A stretch of 64,000 bases of DNA from the NCBI RefSeq assembly GCF_014646895.1, contig NZ_BMOD01000009.1, forward strand, positions 117,531-181,530, in the 5' to 3' direction. Positions 24,431 through 31,946 of this stretch are shown one piece after another. Every line of letters starts with the position of its first letter. Positions within the stretch are counted from its first letter, which is position 1. The position numbers and the translations under genes were made by a program. Below the pieces are notes generated by a model that saw only the letters and a program-made list of their open reading frames with translations, had not been told where the DNA came from and searched no databases. This DNA is from Deinococcus roseus (lineage in GTDB: Bacteria; Deinococcota; Deinococci; Deinococcales; Deinococcaceae).

Positions 24431-25381
24431 TCAACTGCGGTAACTGGCGTGCCAGCCGGTGAATTTCTTCTCCAGGGCACCGATGAGGGAAAAGAACAGA
24501 ATGCCGATGACTGAGGCTACCACAATGGCAGCCCACACGATGTCGAAATTGAAGCGTCCGGCTTCAATCTGAATGCGGAAACCCAGCCCATTGCCCGTGG
24601 TTCCGAAGAATTCGGCCACAATGGCGCTGATCAGGGAAAGTGTGGTGGAGATCTTGAGGGCGTTGAAGAAGTAAGGCAGGGCCGTGGGCACCCGCACGTC
24701 AAAAAAGACCCGCATGGGGCTTGCGGCGTAAGAGTGCATCAGGTCGAGGTGCAGTGGGCTGGCGCTTTGCAGACCCCGCACCACATTGACAATGATCGGG
24801 AAAATCACGGTCACAGCAACAACTGCTGCCTTGGAGGGCCATTCCAGTCCGATGGCTTTGACCATGACGGGAGCGAGGGCCACAATGGGGATGCTGGAAA
24901 AAATGCTGGCGTAAGGCAACACGCCCAGCTCCAGAAACTTGAAGCGGGCCACCAGCGTGGAAGACAGCACCCCGATCACCACGCCAGCCACAAAACCGAT
25001 CAAGGCCTCAAGAACGAAGGTGTAAAAGACATCGAGCATCAGGACTTCGCGGGCATTGTACAGGGCGACCATCACCCGGCCCGGCGTGGGGATCAGTCCG
25101 GCTGGAACCTGATTGACCCTGAGCAGCGCCTCCACAAACAGCACGGTCACAGTAAACAGCAGTGCAGCAGGAAGGAAATCCTTCCTGAGCCTCGCAACAA
25201 AACCCACACCAGCAAGGCCTGCCACCAGACACACCCAGATCAGGGCCAGCAGGAGGGGTTTCTGGGGCACTCCGTTTTGCTGACTCAGGCTGTAAGACAC
25301 CCAGAACAGCACCGCATGCGCCAGCAGCACCACAACCCAGGCAACCCAGGTGCGGCTTGATGCAGGACGGTTTTCCTTCAT
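24431..25381 (-). CDS. ABC importer permease (SsuC-like), second copy
   Basis: A 316-residue membrane protein with about eight hydrophobic segments: two extra N-terminal ones, then the BPD_transp_1 domain. The EAA-type cytoplasmic loop is LMHSYAASPMRVFFDVRVPTALPYFF (within 210-240). The ATG at 25381 overlaps the preceding permease stop as ATGA. An ATG six codons upstream is possible. It pairs with the next permease as a heterodimeric channel. Confidence 0.88.
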   Translation of the reverse strand: MKENRPASSRTWVAWVVVLLAHAVLFWVSYSLSQQNGVPQKPLLLALIWVCLVAGLAGVGFVARLRKDFLPAALLFTVTVLFVEALLRVNQVPAGLIPTPGRVMVALYNAREVLMLDVFYTFVLEALIGFVAGVVIGVLSSTLVARFKFLELGVLPYASIFSSIPIVALAPVMVKAIGLEWPSKAAVVAVTVIFPIIVNVVRGLQSASPLHLDLMHSYAASPMRVFFDVRVPTALPYFFNALKISTTLSLISAIVAEFFGTTGNGLGFRIQIEAGRFNFDIVWAAIVVASVIGILFFSLIGALEKKFTGWHASYRS

Positions 25382-26244
25382 GACCGCGTGGCTCGCCATG
25401 GCGCGACCATCCTTTCCAGCACGTTGATCAGGGCCACCAGCACGATGCCCAGCAACGCTCCATAAAACATGATCACCCACAGGGCGATGGTGTCACTGGC
25501 ACGGGAATTCTCGGCCAGCATCTTGCCAATGCCAGAGAAGCTGATGGTGCTGATTTCGGCCACGATGCTGCCCACCATGGCTGCTGTGGACGCCACTTTC
25601 AAAGCCGTGAACAGAAAAGGCACCGAGGCTGGAAACCTCAGCAAAGTGAACACCTGCACCGGGGAGGCATTGTAGGTTTTCATCAGGTCCAGTTGCAGGG
25701 GGTCCGGGCTTTTCAGGCCCTTGCTGACCCCCACCACAATGGGAAAAAAGGCAATATAGGCGGCGATCAGGGCTTTGGGGAACCAGCCCTGCACCCCGTA
25801 CTGCCCCAGAATCACGGCCAGCATGGGGGCAATGGCAATGATTGGGATGGTCTGGGAAGCGACCAGCCAGGGCAAAACTGCCCGTTCAAAACTGCCACTT
25901 AAAACCAGCAGGATCGCCAGCAAGAGGCCCACAGCAGAAGCCAGGGCCAATCCCACAATGGCCTCCCCAAGCGTGACCAGAGCATTGTAAGGGGCCGCTG
26001 TGGGGGCCAGAGGGGGAATGGTCAGGCTCTTGATGCCCTCTCCCAGTTGGGCCGGAGCAGGAATCACCGGATTTCTGAGCACATATACGCACTCTGATAC
26101 GGTCTTGCACCCGATGTCTGCGCCTGTGTCCAGAGAACGCTGGGCCACGGGAGTATTGGCCCAGACCATCAGAGGGTAATACAACAGCACAATGATCAAC
26201 GCCACCAGCAGCAGAGGAAAAAATCTCTGCAGGGGGGTGCTCAT
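25378..26244 (-). CDS. ABC importer permease (SsuC-like), first copy
   Basis: A 288-residue permease with an N-terminal membrane segment, an external loop containing two Cys residues (GCKTVSECVYV) and five further hydrophobic stretches. The EAA loop reads DLMKTYNASPVQVFTLLRFP. The start overlaps the ATPase stop as ATGA, so the two are coupled. The paired Cys in the external loop is unusual and could form a disulfide. Confidence 0.88.
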   Translation of the reverse strand: MSTPLQRFFPLLLVALIIVLLYYPLMVWANTPVAQRSLDTGADIGCKTVSECVYVLRNPVIPAPAQLGEGIKSLTIPPLAPTAAPYNALVTLGEAIVGLALASAVGLLLAILLVLSGSFERAVLPWLVASQTIPIIAIAPMLAVILGQYGVQGWFPKALIAAYIAFFPIVVGVSKGLKSPDPLQLDLMKTYNASPVQVFTLLRFPASVPFLFTALKVASTAAMVGSIVAEISTISFSGIGKMLAENSRASDTIALWVIMFYGALLGIVLVALINVLERMVAPWRATRS

Positions 26245-27041
26245 GCGTGGCCTTTTCTCAAAAGTTCCCGGATCTCCGTGGCGACTTCAAAAAACCTGGG
26301 GTGCTCTCTGGATTCGGCGGTTCTGGGCTGGGGCAAATCCACATTCACAATGCCCTCAATTTTGCCGGGCCGGGCGGTCATGACCACCACGCGGGTGGAC
26401 AGGAACACCGCCTCGCTGATGCTGTGGGTCACGAAAATCACGGTCTTGCCGGTTTCCCGCCAGAGCCGCAGCAGTTCCATGTTGAGGTTCTCTCTGGTGA
26501 TCTCGTCCAGGGCACCGAAAGGTTCATCCATGAAGAGGAGCGGAGGATCAAAAGCCAGCGCACGGGCAATGCTCACGCGCTGCTGCATCCCCCCAGAAAG
26601 CTGAAACGGATAATTCTTCTCGAATTTCTCCAGGCCCACCAGTTTCAGCATCTCACGGGCTTTTTCCAGCCGGTTTTCTCTGGAGAAGCCCATCACCTCC
26701 AAAGGAAGCATCACGTTCTTGAGCACGCTGCGCCAGTCCATCAGGGCCGGAGCCTGAAAAACATACCCATAAGCCCGCGATTCTCTGGCTTTGGTGGGGG
26801 TCATGCCTTTGATGGAGATGTTTCCGGAGGTGGGGCTCTGCAGATCTGCCAGGATCCTGAGCAAGGTGGTCTTGCCACACCCGGAAGGCCCGATCAGGCT
26901 GATGAACTCACCAGGCTGGATGTCCAGGTTGGCTCCCTGCAAAGCAATGGTCTCGGTGTCCTGGGTGCGAAAGACCATGGTCACATCCCGCACACTGACC
27001 AGCGGAGCAGAGGGGTGGTTTGTTGGGTTGCTTGCGGTCAC
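26241..27041 (-). CDS. ABC importer ATP-binding protein (SsuB/TauB type)
   Basis: A 266-residue ATPase. Walker A GPSGCGKTT (near 51-59), Q-loop FQAPALMDWRSV (near 95), signature LSGGMQQR (near 148), Walker B LLFMDEPFGALDE (near 168-180) and switch His in VTHSISEA (near 204). It begins with GTG, preceded by AGGTAA. Group: nitrate/sulfonate/taurine/pyrimidine-type importers. It is first of the four transporter genes and follows the dihydropyrimidinase by 12 nt, linking transport to catabolism. Confidence 0.92.
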   Translation of the reverse strand: MTASNPTNHPSAPLVSVRDVTMVFRTQDTETIALQGANLDIQPGEFISLIGPSGCGKTTLLRILADLQSPTSGNISIKGMTPTKARESRAYGYVFQAPALMDWRSVLKNVMLPLEVMGFSRENRLEKAREMLKLVGLEKFEKNYPFQLSGGMQQRVSIARALAFDPPLLFMDEPFGALDEITRENLNMELLRLWRETGKTVIFVTHSISEAVFLSTRVVVMTARPGKIEGIVNVDLPQPRTAESREHPRFFEVATEIRELLRKGHA

Positions 27042-27053
27042 GTTTTACCTGCC

Positions 27054-28436
27054 TCAGAAATGAGAGGGTTTGCGCTTCAGGAATTGCCCCCTTGCAGGGT
27101 CTCCCACGAACTTGCCGTCTTTCACTGCAATCTGGCCCCGAACCGTCACGGTTTCGGGTTTGCCGTCAATCTCCCAGCCTTCAAAGCCGTTGTAATTGTT
27201 GTTCACGGTCTGGGTTTTCACGCTGATGGTGCCCCGGTACTGGGGGTCGTAAATCACCAGATCGGCGTCGCTGCCCACAGCAATGGTGCCCTTTCTGGGG
27301 AACAGCCCGAAGAGTTTGGCGGCCCTGGTACTGGCTGCGTCCACAAAACGGTGGATGTCCAGGTTGCCCCGGCTCACCCCGTAGGTGTACAGCAGGTTCA
27401 CCCGGTCCTCGATGGCCGGAATGCCGTTGGGAATCTTGGTGAAGTCTCCCCTGCCCATGTCTTTTTGCTCGATGTCAAAAGGACAGTGGTCGGTGCCCAC
27501 CGTATCGATGAAACCCTGCTCCAGAGCTGCCCACAGGGCTTTCTGGTTGCTCTTTTCACGCAGGGGTGGAGACATCACGTATTTTGCACCCTCGAAATCA
27601 GCCCTCTCTGCAAAAGTCTTGTCCAGCAGGAAGTGCGGGATCACCGACTCGATGTAGAGGGGCACCCCTTTGGATTTGGCTGCCATTGCCCGATTCAGAG
27701 CGGCCTCGCAGGACAGGTGCACGATGTAACCTGTGGCCCCCGTCATCTCCACAAAAGTGGCAAAACGGTTGGTGCCTTCAGCCTCCACCTGCACCGGACG
27801 GCTTTTCTCGTGGTACTCGGGGCCGGTTTTTCCTTCAGAGAGCAGTTTCTGCTGCAATTGGGACACCAGTTCTGCATTCTCACAGTGGGCGGTGACGATC
27901 ACACCCAGTTTCTTCGCCAGGGTCAGGACCTGATACAGCTCGCCATCCTCCACCCCGAAAAAGTTCTTGTAGGACAGGAACACCTTGAAAGAGCTGATTC
28001 CGTCTTCGACAATCTCCTTCAGTTGCTGCTCTATGGTGTCATCGAATTTGGAGATGCCCATGTGGAAGGTGAAATCACAGGCACTGTGCCCCTCTGCACG
28101 GGATTTCCACAGGTTGTAAGCCTCCAGATGGTCATCGTTGCGGTTCGGGCAGCACATCTCGATGAAAGTGGTGGTCCCGCCGATGAGGGCCGCCTGACTT
28201 CCGGTGGTGTGGGTGTCCCTGGCAAAAGTGCCCATGAAAGGCAGGTAGATGTGCACATGGGGATCAATGAACCCCGGAAAAATGTATTTCCCGGTGGCAT
28301 CAATGACCTCCAGATCCTCGTCGTCCATCTCCAGGTCCAGACCAATCTGGGTGATGGTCTCGTCCTGAATCAGGATGTCAGCCTGATAGCGGGTGTCTGC
28401 GGTGATGATTTCGCCGTTCTTGATCAGCAGTGGCAT
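27054..28436 (-). CDS. Dihydropyrimidinase / D-hydantoinase
   Basis: A 460-residue cyclic amidohydrolase of the usual length. Zn ligands and the carbamylated lysine are in place: HVH (H60, H62), SSFKVFL with K151, TAHCENAEL with H184, YIVHLSC with H240 and GTDHCPFD with D316. It opens dihydrouracil or dihydrothymine to the N-carbamoyl-beta-amino acid. It sits between preA and the transporter genes; AAAGGAT is the likely ribosome binding site. A hydantoin substrate is possible, but PreTA upstream argues for dihydropyrimidines. Confidence 0.93.
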   Translation of the reverse strand: MPLLIKNGEIITADTRYQADILIQDETITQIGLDLEMDDEDLEVIDATGKYIFPGFIDPHVHIYLPFMGTFARDTHTTGSQAALIGGTTTFIEMCCPNRNDDHLEAYNLWKSRAEGHSACDFTFHMGISKFDDTIEQQLKEIVEDGISSFKVFLSYKNFFGVEDGELYQVLTLAKKLGVIVTAHCENAELVSQLQQKLLSEGKTGPEYHEKSRPVQVEAEGTNRFATFVEMTGATGYIVHLSCEAALNRAMAAKSKGVPLYIESVIPHFLLDKTFAERADFEGAKYVMSPPLREKSNQKALWAALEQGFIDTVGTDHCPFDIEQKDMGRGDFTKIPNGIPAIEDRVNLLYTYGVSRGNLDIHRFVDAASTRAAKLFGLFPRKGTIAVGSDADLVIYDPQYRGTISVKTQTVNNNYNGFEGWEIDGKPETVTVRGQIAVKDGKFVGDPARGQFLKRKPSHF

Positions 28437-28574
28437 GGCACGAACATCCTTTCATTCGAAACTGATGACTTTGCTTCCCATCTCACCTGAAAAATCCAGC
28501 ACTTGACCTCTCTGTCCTGTGAACGATTCCATCTTAACCAGAATGTCCCGGGTGATCCTGAGGTTCCTGGGGAA

Positions 28575-28643
28575 GGGCGAGGCACGCTGTCTTGTGCTGT
28601 ACGAGGGACCGCCTACTGGTCCCTCAGCCCGCCTCGCCCCTAC
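28575..28643. repeat. REP-like cruciform, GGGCGAGGC family
   Basis: Outer arms GGGCGAGGC (28575-28583) and GCCTCGCCC (28631-28639) followed by CTAC match the palindrome family at 23226-23289. An inner 8-bp hairpin GAGGGACC / GGTCCCTC (28603-28610, 28618-28625) sits between them. Confidence 0.8.
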
Positions 28644-28644
28644 A

Positions 28645-28727
28645 TCTGCCTTCTGCCTTCTGCCTTCTGCCTTCTGCCTTCTGCCTTCTGCTTTTCGCCC
28701 TCGGCGCTCGGCCCTCAGCCCTCGGCG
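28645..28727. repeat. Heptamer repeat element, 3' of preA
   Basis: Seven tandem copies (first and last partial) of TTCTGCC (28645-28691), then TTTTCG, then four degenerate copies of GCCCTCG-type heptamers. In reverse complement this is the GCCGAGG-run, A-rich spacer, GCAGAAG-run architecture shared with other copies in the window. Confidence 0.92.
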
Positions 28728-28736
28728 CGCGCAGCG

Positions 28737-30116
28737 CTAATGAATGTCAATCCCCACATCCTTGCGGTACTCCTCCATCACGGCCCATTCGGTTCCAACT
28801 TCGGGTTTGGCAGTGGTCAGTTCGCCCCAGGTCACGGATTCCCGGCCTGATGGGACACTGACCATTTCGATGCAGTTGTCCACGGGGCAGACGTTGTAGC
28901 AGAGGGCACATCCAACGCAGTCTTCTTCCCGGACTTTGGGGGTGGGGCGGGTGACGGCCACCTGTTTGCCGTTCACGCGGGGGTCGTAACCGGGGGCAAC
29001 AACGGCTCCATCGGGTGCAATCAGGTCGATGCACTGGTGGGCAGTGTCGTTGCAGGCCACATAGCAGAGGTTGCACTGAATGCATTTGTCGGTGTCGATG
29101 CGTGCCACAGCCTGATAGGCAAGGTCCAGATCGTTGAATTTGGAGACCTGGGGCAGGCTCTGTCCAGCCACGTCGTAGATGGTGGCGAAGCCCTTTTCGT
29201 CCATCCAGTTGGACAGGCCCTCGATCATGTCTTCCACGATGCGGAAACCGTAGTGCATCACGGCGGTGCAGACCTGCAGGCTGGTGGCTCCCAGCAGCAG
29301 GAATTCTGCAGCGTCCCGCCAGTTGCTGATGCCCCCGATGCCTGAAATGGGCACCCCAGAGCGCAGCACGTTGGGATCAGTCATCAGTTCGGTCAGCAGA
29401 TTGAGGGCAATGGGTTTGACGGCTGGACCTGCGTAACCTCCGTGGGTGCCCCTGCCCCCGATGCTGGGGGTGATCTGCAGGGTGTCCAGGTCCACTTTCA
29501 TCACACTGTTGATGGTGTTGATCAGGCTGAGGGCGTGGGCTCCTCCGGCCAGTGCTGCGTGTGCAGGCTCGATGATGTGGGTGATGTTGGGGGTGAGTTT
29601 CACAATCACAGGCAGGCGGGTCATGCTGGTGACCCAGGCGGTGTTCAGCTGGCAGAGTTCCGGGACCTGCCCCACGGCAGCACCCATCCCGCGTTCACTC
29701 ATGCCCTGCGGACAGCCGTAGTTCAGCTCGATGCCGTCTGCTCCGGTGTCCTCGATTTTCATGATGATGTCCTGCCAGGCTTTGGGATCGGCTTCCACCA
29801 TGGCAGAGACAATCACAGCACGGTCCGGCCACAGGCGTTTGACCTCTGCAATTTCGCGCAGGTTCACTTCCAGTGGGCGATCCGAAATGAGTTCCACGTT
29901 GTTGATGGCCATCAGACGCTGGCCCCCAATGCTCAGCCCTCCATAGCGGTTACTGATGTTCAGAACGGGTGCCCCGATGGTTTTCCAGACGGCCCCTCCC
30001 CAGCCTGCTTCAAAGGCTTTGTTGACCTGATACCCGGAGTTGCTTGGGGGTGCAGAGGCCAGCCAGAAGGGATTCGGAGAACGAATGCCTGCAAAGTTGA
30101 TGCTCAGGTCAGCCAT
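28737..30116 (-). CDS. preA: NAD-dependent dihydropyrimidine dehydrogenase subunit PreA
   Basis: A 459-residue protein. Residues 1-330 are a dihydroorotate-dehydrogenase-like FMN barrel (NPFWLASAPPSNSGYQV near 15-31, GIELNYGCPQGMSERGMGA near 128-146 with the catalytic Cys). The C-terminus has two 4Fe-4S motifs, CIQCNLCYVAC and CVGCALCYNVCPVDNC. It reduces uracil or thymine to the 5,6-dihydro form using electrons from PreT. It overlaps preT by 8 nt, as expected for a tight two-subunit enzyme. Confidence 0.95.
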   Translation of the reverse strand: MADLSINFAGIRSPNPFWLASAPPSNSGYQVNKAFEAGWGGAVWKTIGAPVLNISNRYGGLSIGGQRLMAINNVELISDRPLEVNLREIAEVKRLWPDRAVIVSAMVEADPKAWQDIIMKIEDTGADGIELNYGCPQGMSERGMGAAVGQVPELCQLNTAWVTSMTRLPVIVKLTPNITHIIEPAHAALAGGAHALSLINTINSVMKVDLDTLQITPSIGGRGTHGGYAGPAVKPIALNLLTELMTDPNVLRSGVPISGIGGISNWRDAAEFLLLGATSLQVCTAVMHYGFRIVEDMIEGLSNWMDEKGFATIYDVAGQSLPQVSKFNDLDLAYQAVARIDTDKCIQCNLCYVACNDTAHQCIDLIAPDGAVVAPGYDPRVNGKQVAVTRPTPKVREEDCVGCALCYNVCPVDNCIEMVSVPSGRESVTWGELTTAKPEVGTEWAVMEEYRKDVGIDIH

Positions 30117-31431
30117 GGGCGACTTCCTTTCTGATGCTCAGCGCCTCATGAATGGAGGCAGCTGCTATTTTCCCATCCTGCACAGCCATCACCGTGGATG
30201 CGGTGCCTTTTGCACGGATGCAGTCCCCGCCTGCGTAAACATTGGGGATGCTGGTCTGCAGGGAATCATCGGTTTTGATGTAGCCTTTGTCCAGCTCCAG
30301 GCCCAGCGTCACCGCCAGAGCAGGTTTTTCCTGTCCGATGGCCTTGATCACCTGATCACAGGGCATCACGAATTCAGAACCGGGAACGGCCCTGGGGGCA
30401 GCACGGCCAGAGGCGTCGGGTTCGGTGAGTTCCATTTTCACGCATTCCAGACCGACCACACGTGCATCTTCGGTGATGACCCGCACAGGCTGGGTGAGGA
30501 AGCTGTACTGGATGCCTTCTTTGAGGGCGAAGTGGTACTCGTGCTCGTAGGCGGTCATTTCGCTTTCGGTGCGGCGGTAGACCATGGTCACGTCTGCCCC
30601 GGCGCGTCTGGCGATGGTGGCGGCGTCAATGGCGGTGTTCCCTGCCCCGATCACCACCACGTTGTCTCCGACCTGCAGGTGCTCCAGATCGATTTTGCTG
30701 TCCTCAATGAATTTCAGGCCGTCCTGCAGGTATTCCTCTCCGGGAATGCCCATGGCTGGCACAGCCCCCAGTCCCACCGACAGGAACACTGCATCAAACT
30801 GACCCAGCAGGGCATCGAACTGTTCTTTTGAATCAATGCTGTGCCCGGTCTGCACCTGCACCCCGAGCTTCTGCACCGATTCCACTTCTTTGAGGGAGAC
30901 TTCCACGGGTTCACGCAGCACGATGATGCCATAAGTGGACAGACCGCCTGCCAGTTCCCGTTTCTCAAAAAGGGTCACAGCATACCCGAGTTTGGCCAGT
31001 TCTGCACTGCAGGACAGCCCTGCTGGGCCTGATCCAATCACGGCCACTTTCATGCCATTGGAAGCACCGGGCTGGAACACCTCGATGCCCCGCTCCTGCA
31101 CGTGGTCCACAGCGTAACGCTGCAACCGACCAATGGCGATGGGTTTGTGGTCCTTGCCCAGCACGCAGGCCCCTTCGCAGAGCTCCTGCACCGGACACAC
31201 CCGGCCACAGGTGCCCCCCAGAAAGTTGGATTCCAGAATGGTTCTGGCACTCCCACGCAAATTGCCAGAAGCAATTTTCTTGATGAAGGTGGGAATGTCG
31301 ATGTGGGTGGGGCAGGCATGGATGCAGGGTGCATCGTAACAGTACAGGCAGCGGTTCGCTTCGGTCAGCGCCTCATGCTGGGTGAGGGAAGGATAAGACT
31401 CCTGAAAGCCGGAAGATGGATCTTTATGCAT
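30109..31431 (-). CDS. preT: NAD-dependent dihydropyrimidine dehydrogenase subunit PreT
   Basis: A 440-residue flavoprotein. The N-terminal Fe-S domain has CLYCYDAPCIHACP and CGRVCPVQELCEGAC. The FAD site is VAVIGSGPAGLSCSAEL and the NAD(P) site VVVIGAGNTAIDAA. The ATG at 31431 has GAGG nine bases upstream; a longer frame to 31533 lacks support. It passes electrons from NADH to PreA. It is first in the pyrimidine catabolic locus and sits under the best sigma-70 promoter in the window. Confidence 0.94.
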   Translation of the reverse strand: MHKDPSSGFQESYPSLTQHEALTEANRCLYCYDAPCIHACPTHIDIPTFIKKIASGNLRGSARTILESNFLGGTCGRVCPVQELCEGACVLGKDHKPIAIGRLQRYAVDHVQERGIEVFQPGASNGMKVAVIGSGPAGLSCSAELAKLGYAVTLFEKRELAGGLSTYGIIVLREPVEVSLKEVESVQKLGVQVQTGHSIDSKEQFDALLGQFDAVFLSVGLGAVPAMGIPGEEYLQDGLKFIEDSKIDLEHLQVGDNVVVIGAGNTAIDAATIARRAGADVTMVYRRTESEMTAYEHEYHFALKEGIQYSFLTQPVRVITEDARVVGLECVKMELTEPDASGRAAPRAVPGSEFVMPCDQVIKAIGQEKPALAVTLGLELDKGYIKTDDSLQTSIPNVYAGGDCIRAKGTASTVMAVQDGKIAAASIHEALSIRKEVAHG

Positions 31432-31559
31432 CAAACACAACCTCTCCGACCTGCCCCAATGGAAGCACTGGACACCTCCAGGAACAGGTCTGACCGCGAA
31501 TCTGGTTTTTTTGGGAGTGGTTCGTGCCCTCACTGGAGCCGACTTAACCTATGGCAGTC

Positions 31560-31589
31560 ATTATAAGTTTGTGATTTAGACACTGTCAA
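31560..31589 (-). promoter_or_regulatory. Consensus sigma-70 promoter of preT-preA
   Basis: On the minus strand TTGACA (31589-31584), an 18-bp spacer and TATAAT (31565-31560): both hexamers match the consensus exactly. GACAnTGTC symmetry overlaps the -35, suitable for repressor binding. Confidence 0.88.
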
Positions 31590-31593
31590 GCAA

Positions 31594-31610
31594 ATTTCAG
31601 AATCTGAAAT
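31594..31610. promoter_or_regulatory. Perfect 17-bp dyad upstream of preT promoter
   Basis: ATTTCAGA-A-TCTGAAAT ends 4 bp upstream of the -35 on the preT side. Candidate operator. Confidence 0.6.
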
Positions 31611-31657
31611 CTTATTTTTTCCGTGCAATATTTTGTCTTTTGGGATTTCTGAAAACT

Positions 31658-31672
31658 TTTTGACATTGTGTC
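31658..31672 (+). promoter_or_regulatory. Candidate operator, site B
   Basis: TTTTGACATTGTGTC, differing from site A (21236-21250, minus strand) at one of 15 positions. It lies about 70 bp upstream of the preT -35. Confidence 0.45.
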
Positions 31673-31849
31673 CAAAAAAGTTTGAAGAATAAAAATGCAT
31701 GACACTCCAGAGACACCCACAAGGTCTCAGGAAAAAGGGCCAATCCACTGCCAGAACCAGATCCAGCATTCCAGCAGTCTTTCAGGGCGAAAAGTCAGGT
31801 ACCTCTAGCTTATTCCAAGCGGGTCATGGGTGCAATTGGAGGGGAGAAG

Positions 31850-31892
31850 CCGAGAGCCCAGAGCCCAGAGCCCAGAGCCCAGAGCCCAGAGC
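31850..31892. repeat. Heptamer repeat element (GCCCAGA units)
   Basis: One GCCGAGA unit followed by five near-perfect GCCCAGA units. Together with the inverted GCCCTCG run at 31955-31985 it brackets about 60 bp of unique sequence. Confidence 0.9.
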
Positions 31893-31946
31893 GTAAGGTG
31901 CTCAATCCAAAACCAGGTGTCAACCAAAAGCGTTGGCTTTGGCTTT

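Larger units (their letters stand above)
28437..28736. other. preA-dihydropyrimidinase gap (300 bp) filled by repeats
   Basis: This gap inside the catabolic locus holds no gene. It contains a REP-like cruciform (28575-28643) and a heptamer tract (28645-28727) running up to the preA stop. The remaining about 130 bp before the dihydropyrimidinase ATG shows no clear promoter, though TTGACC occurs at 28503. Confidence 0.6.
31432..31946. other. preT leader and regulatory/repeat region (515 bp)
   Basis: From preT outward this region holds a roughly 120-nt leader, a consensus promoter (31560-31589), a perfect dyad (31594-31610), candidate operator site B (31658-31672), then heptamer repeats at 31850-31892. 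No gene is seen in the about 180 bp between site B and the repeats. Confidence 0.6.

Noticed and set aside
26247..28490. A 747-codon plus-strand open frame opposite the ABC ATPase and dihydropyrimidinase
   Set aside because: Antisense shadow: both minus-strand proteins have complete active sites and start signals.
28645..28727. Heptamer tract as a CRISPR array
   Set aside because: Units are 7 bp and contiguous with no spacers, and no cas genes are near.
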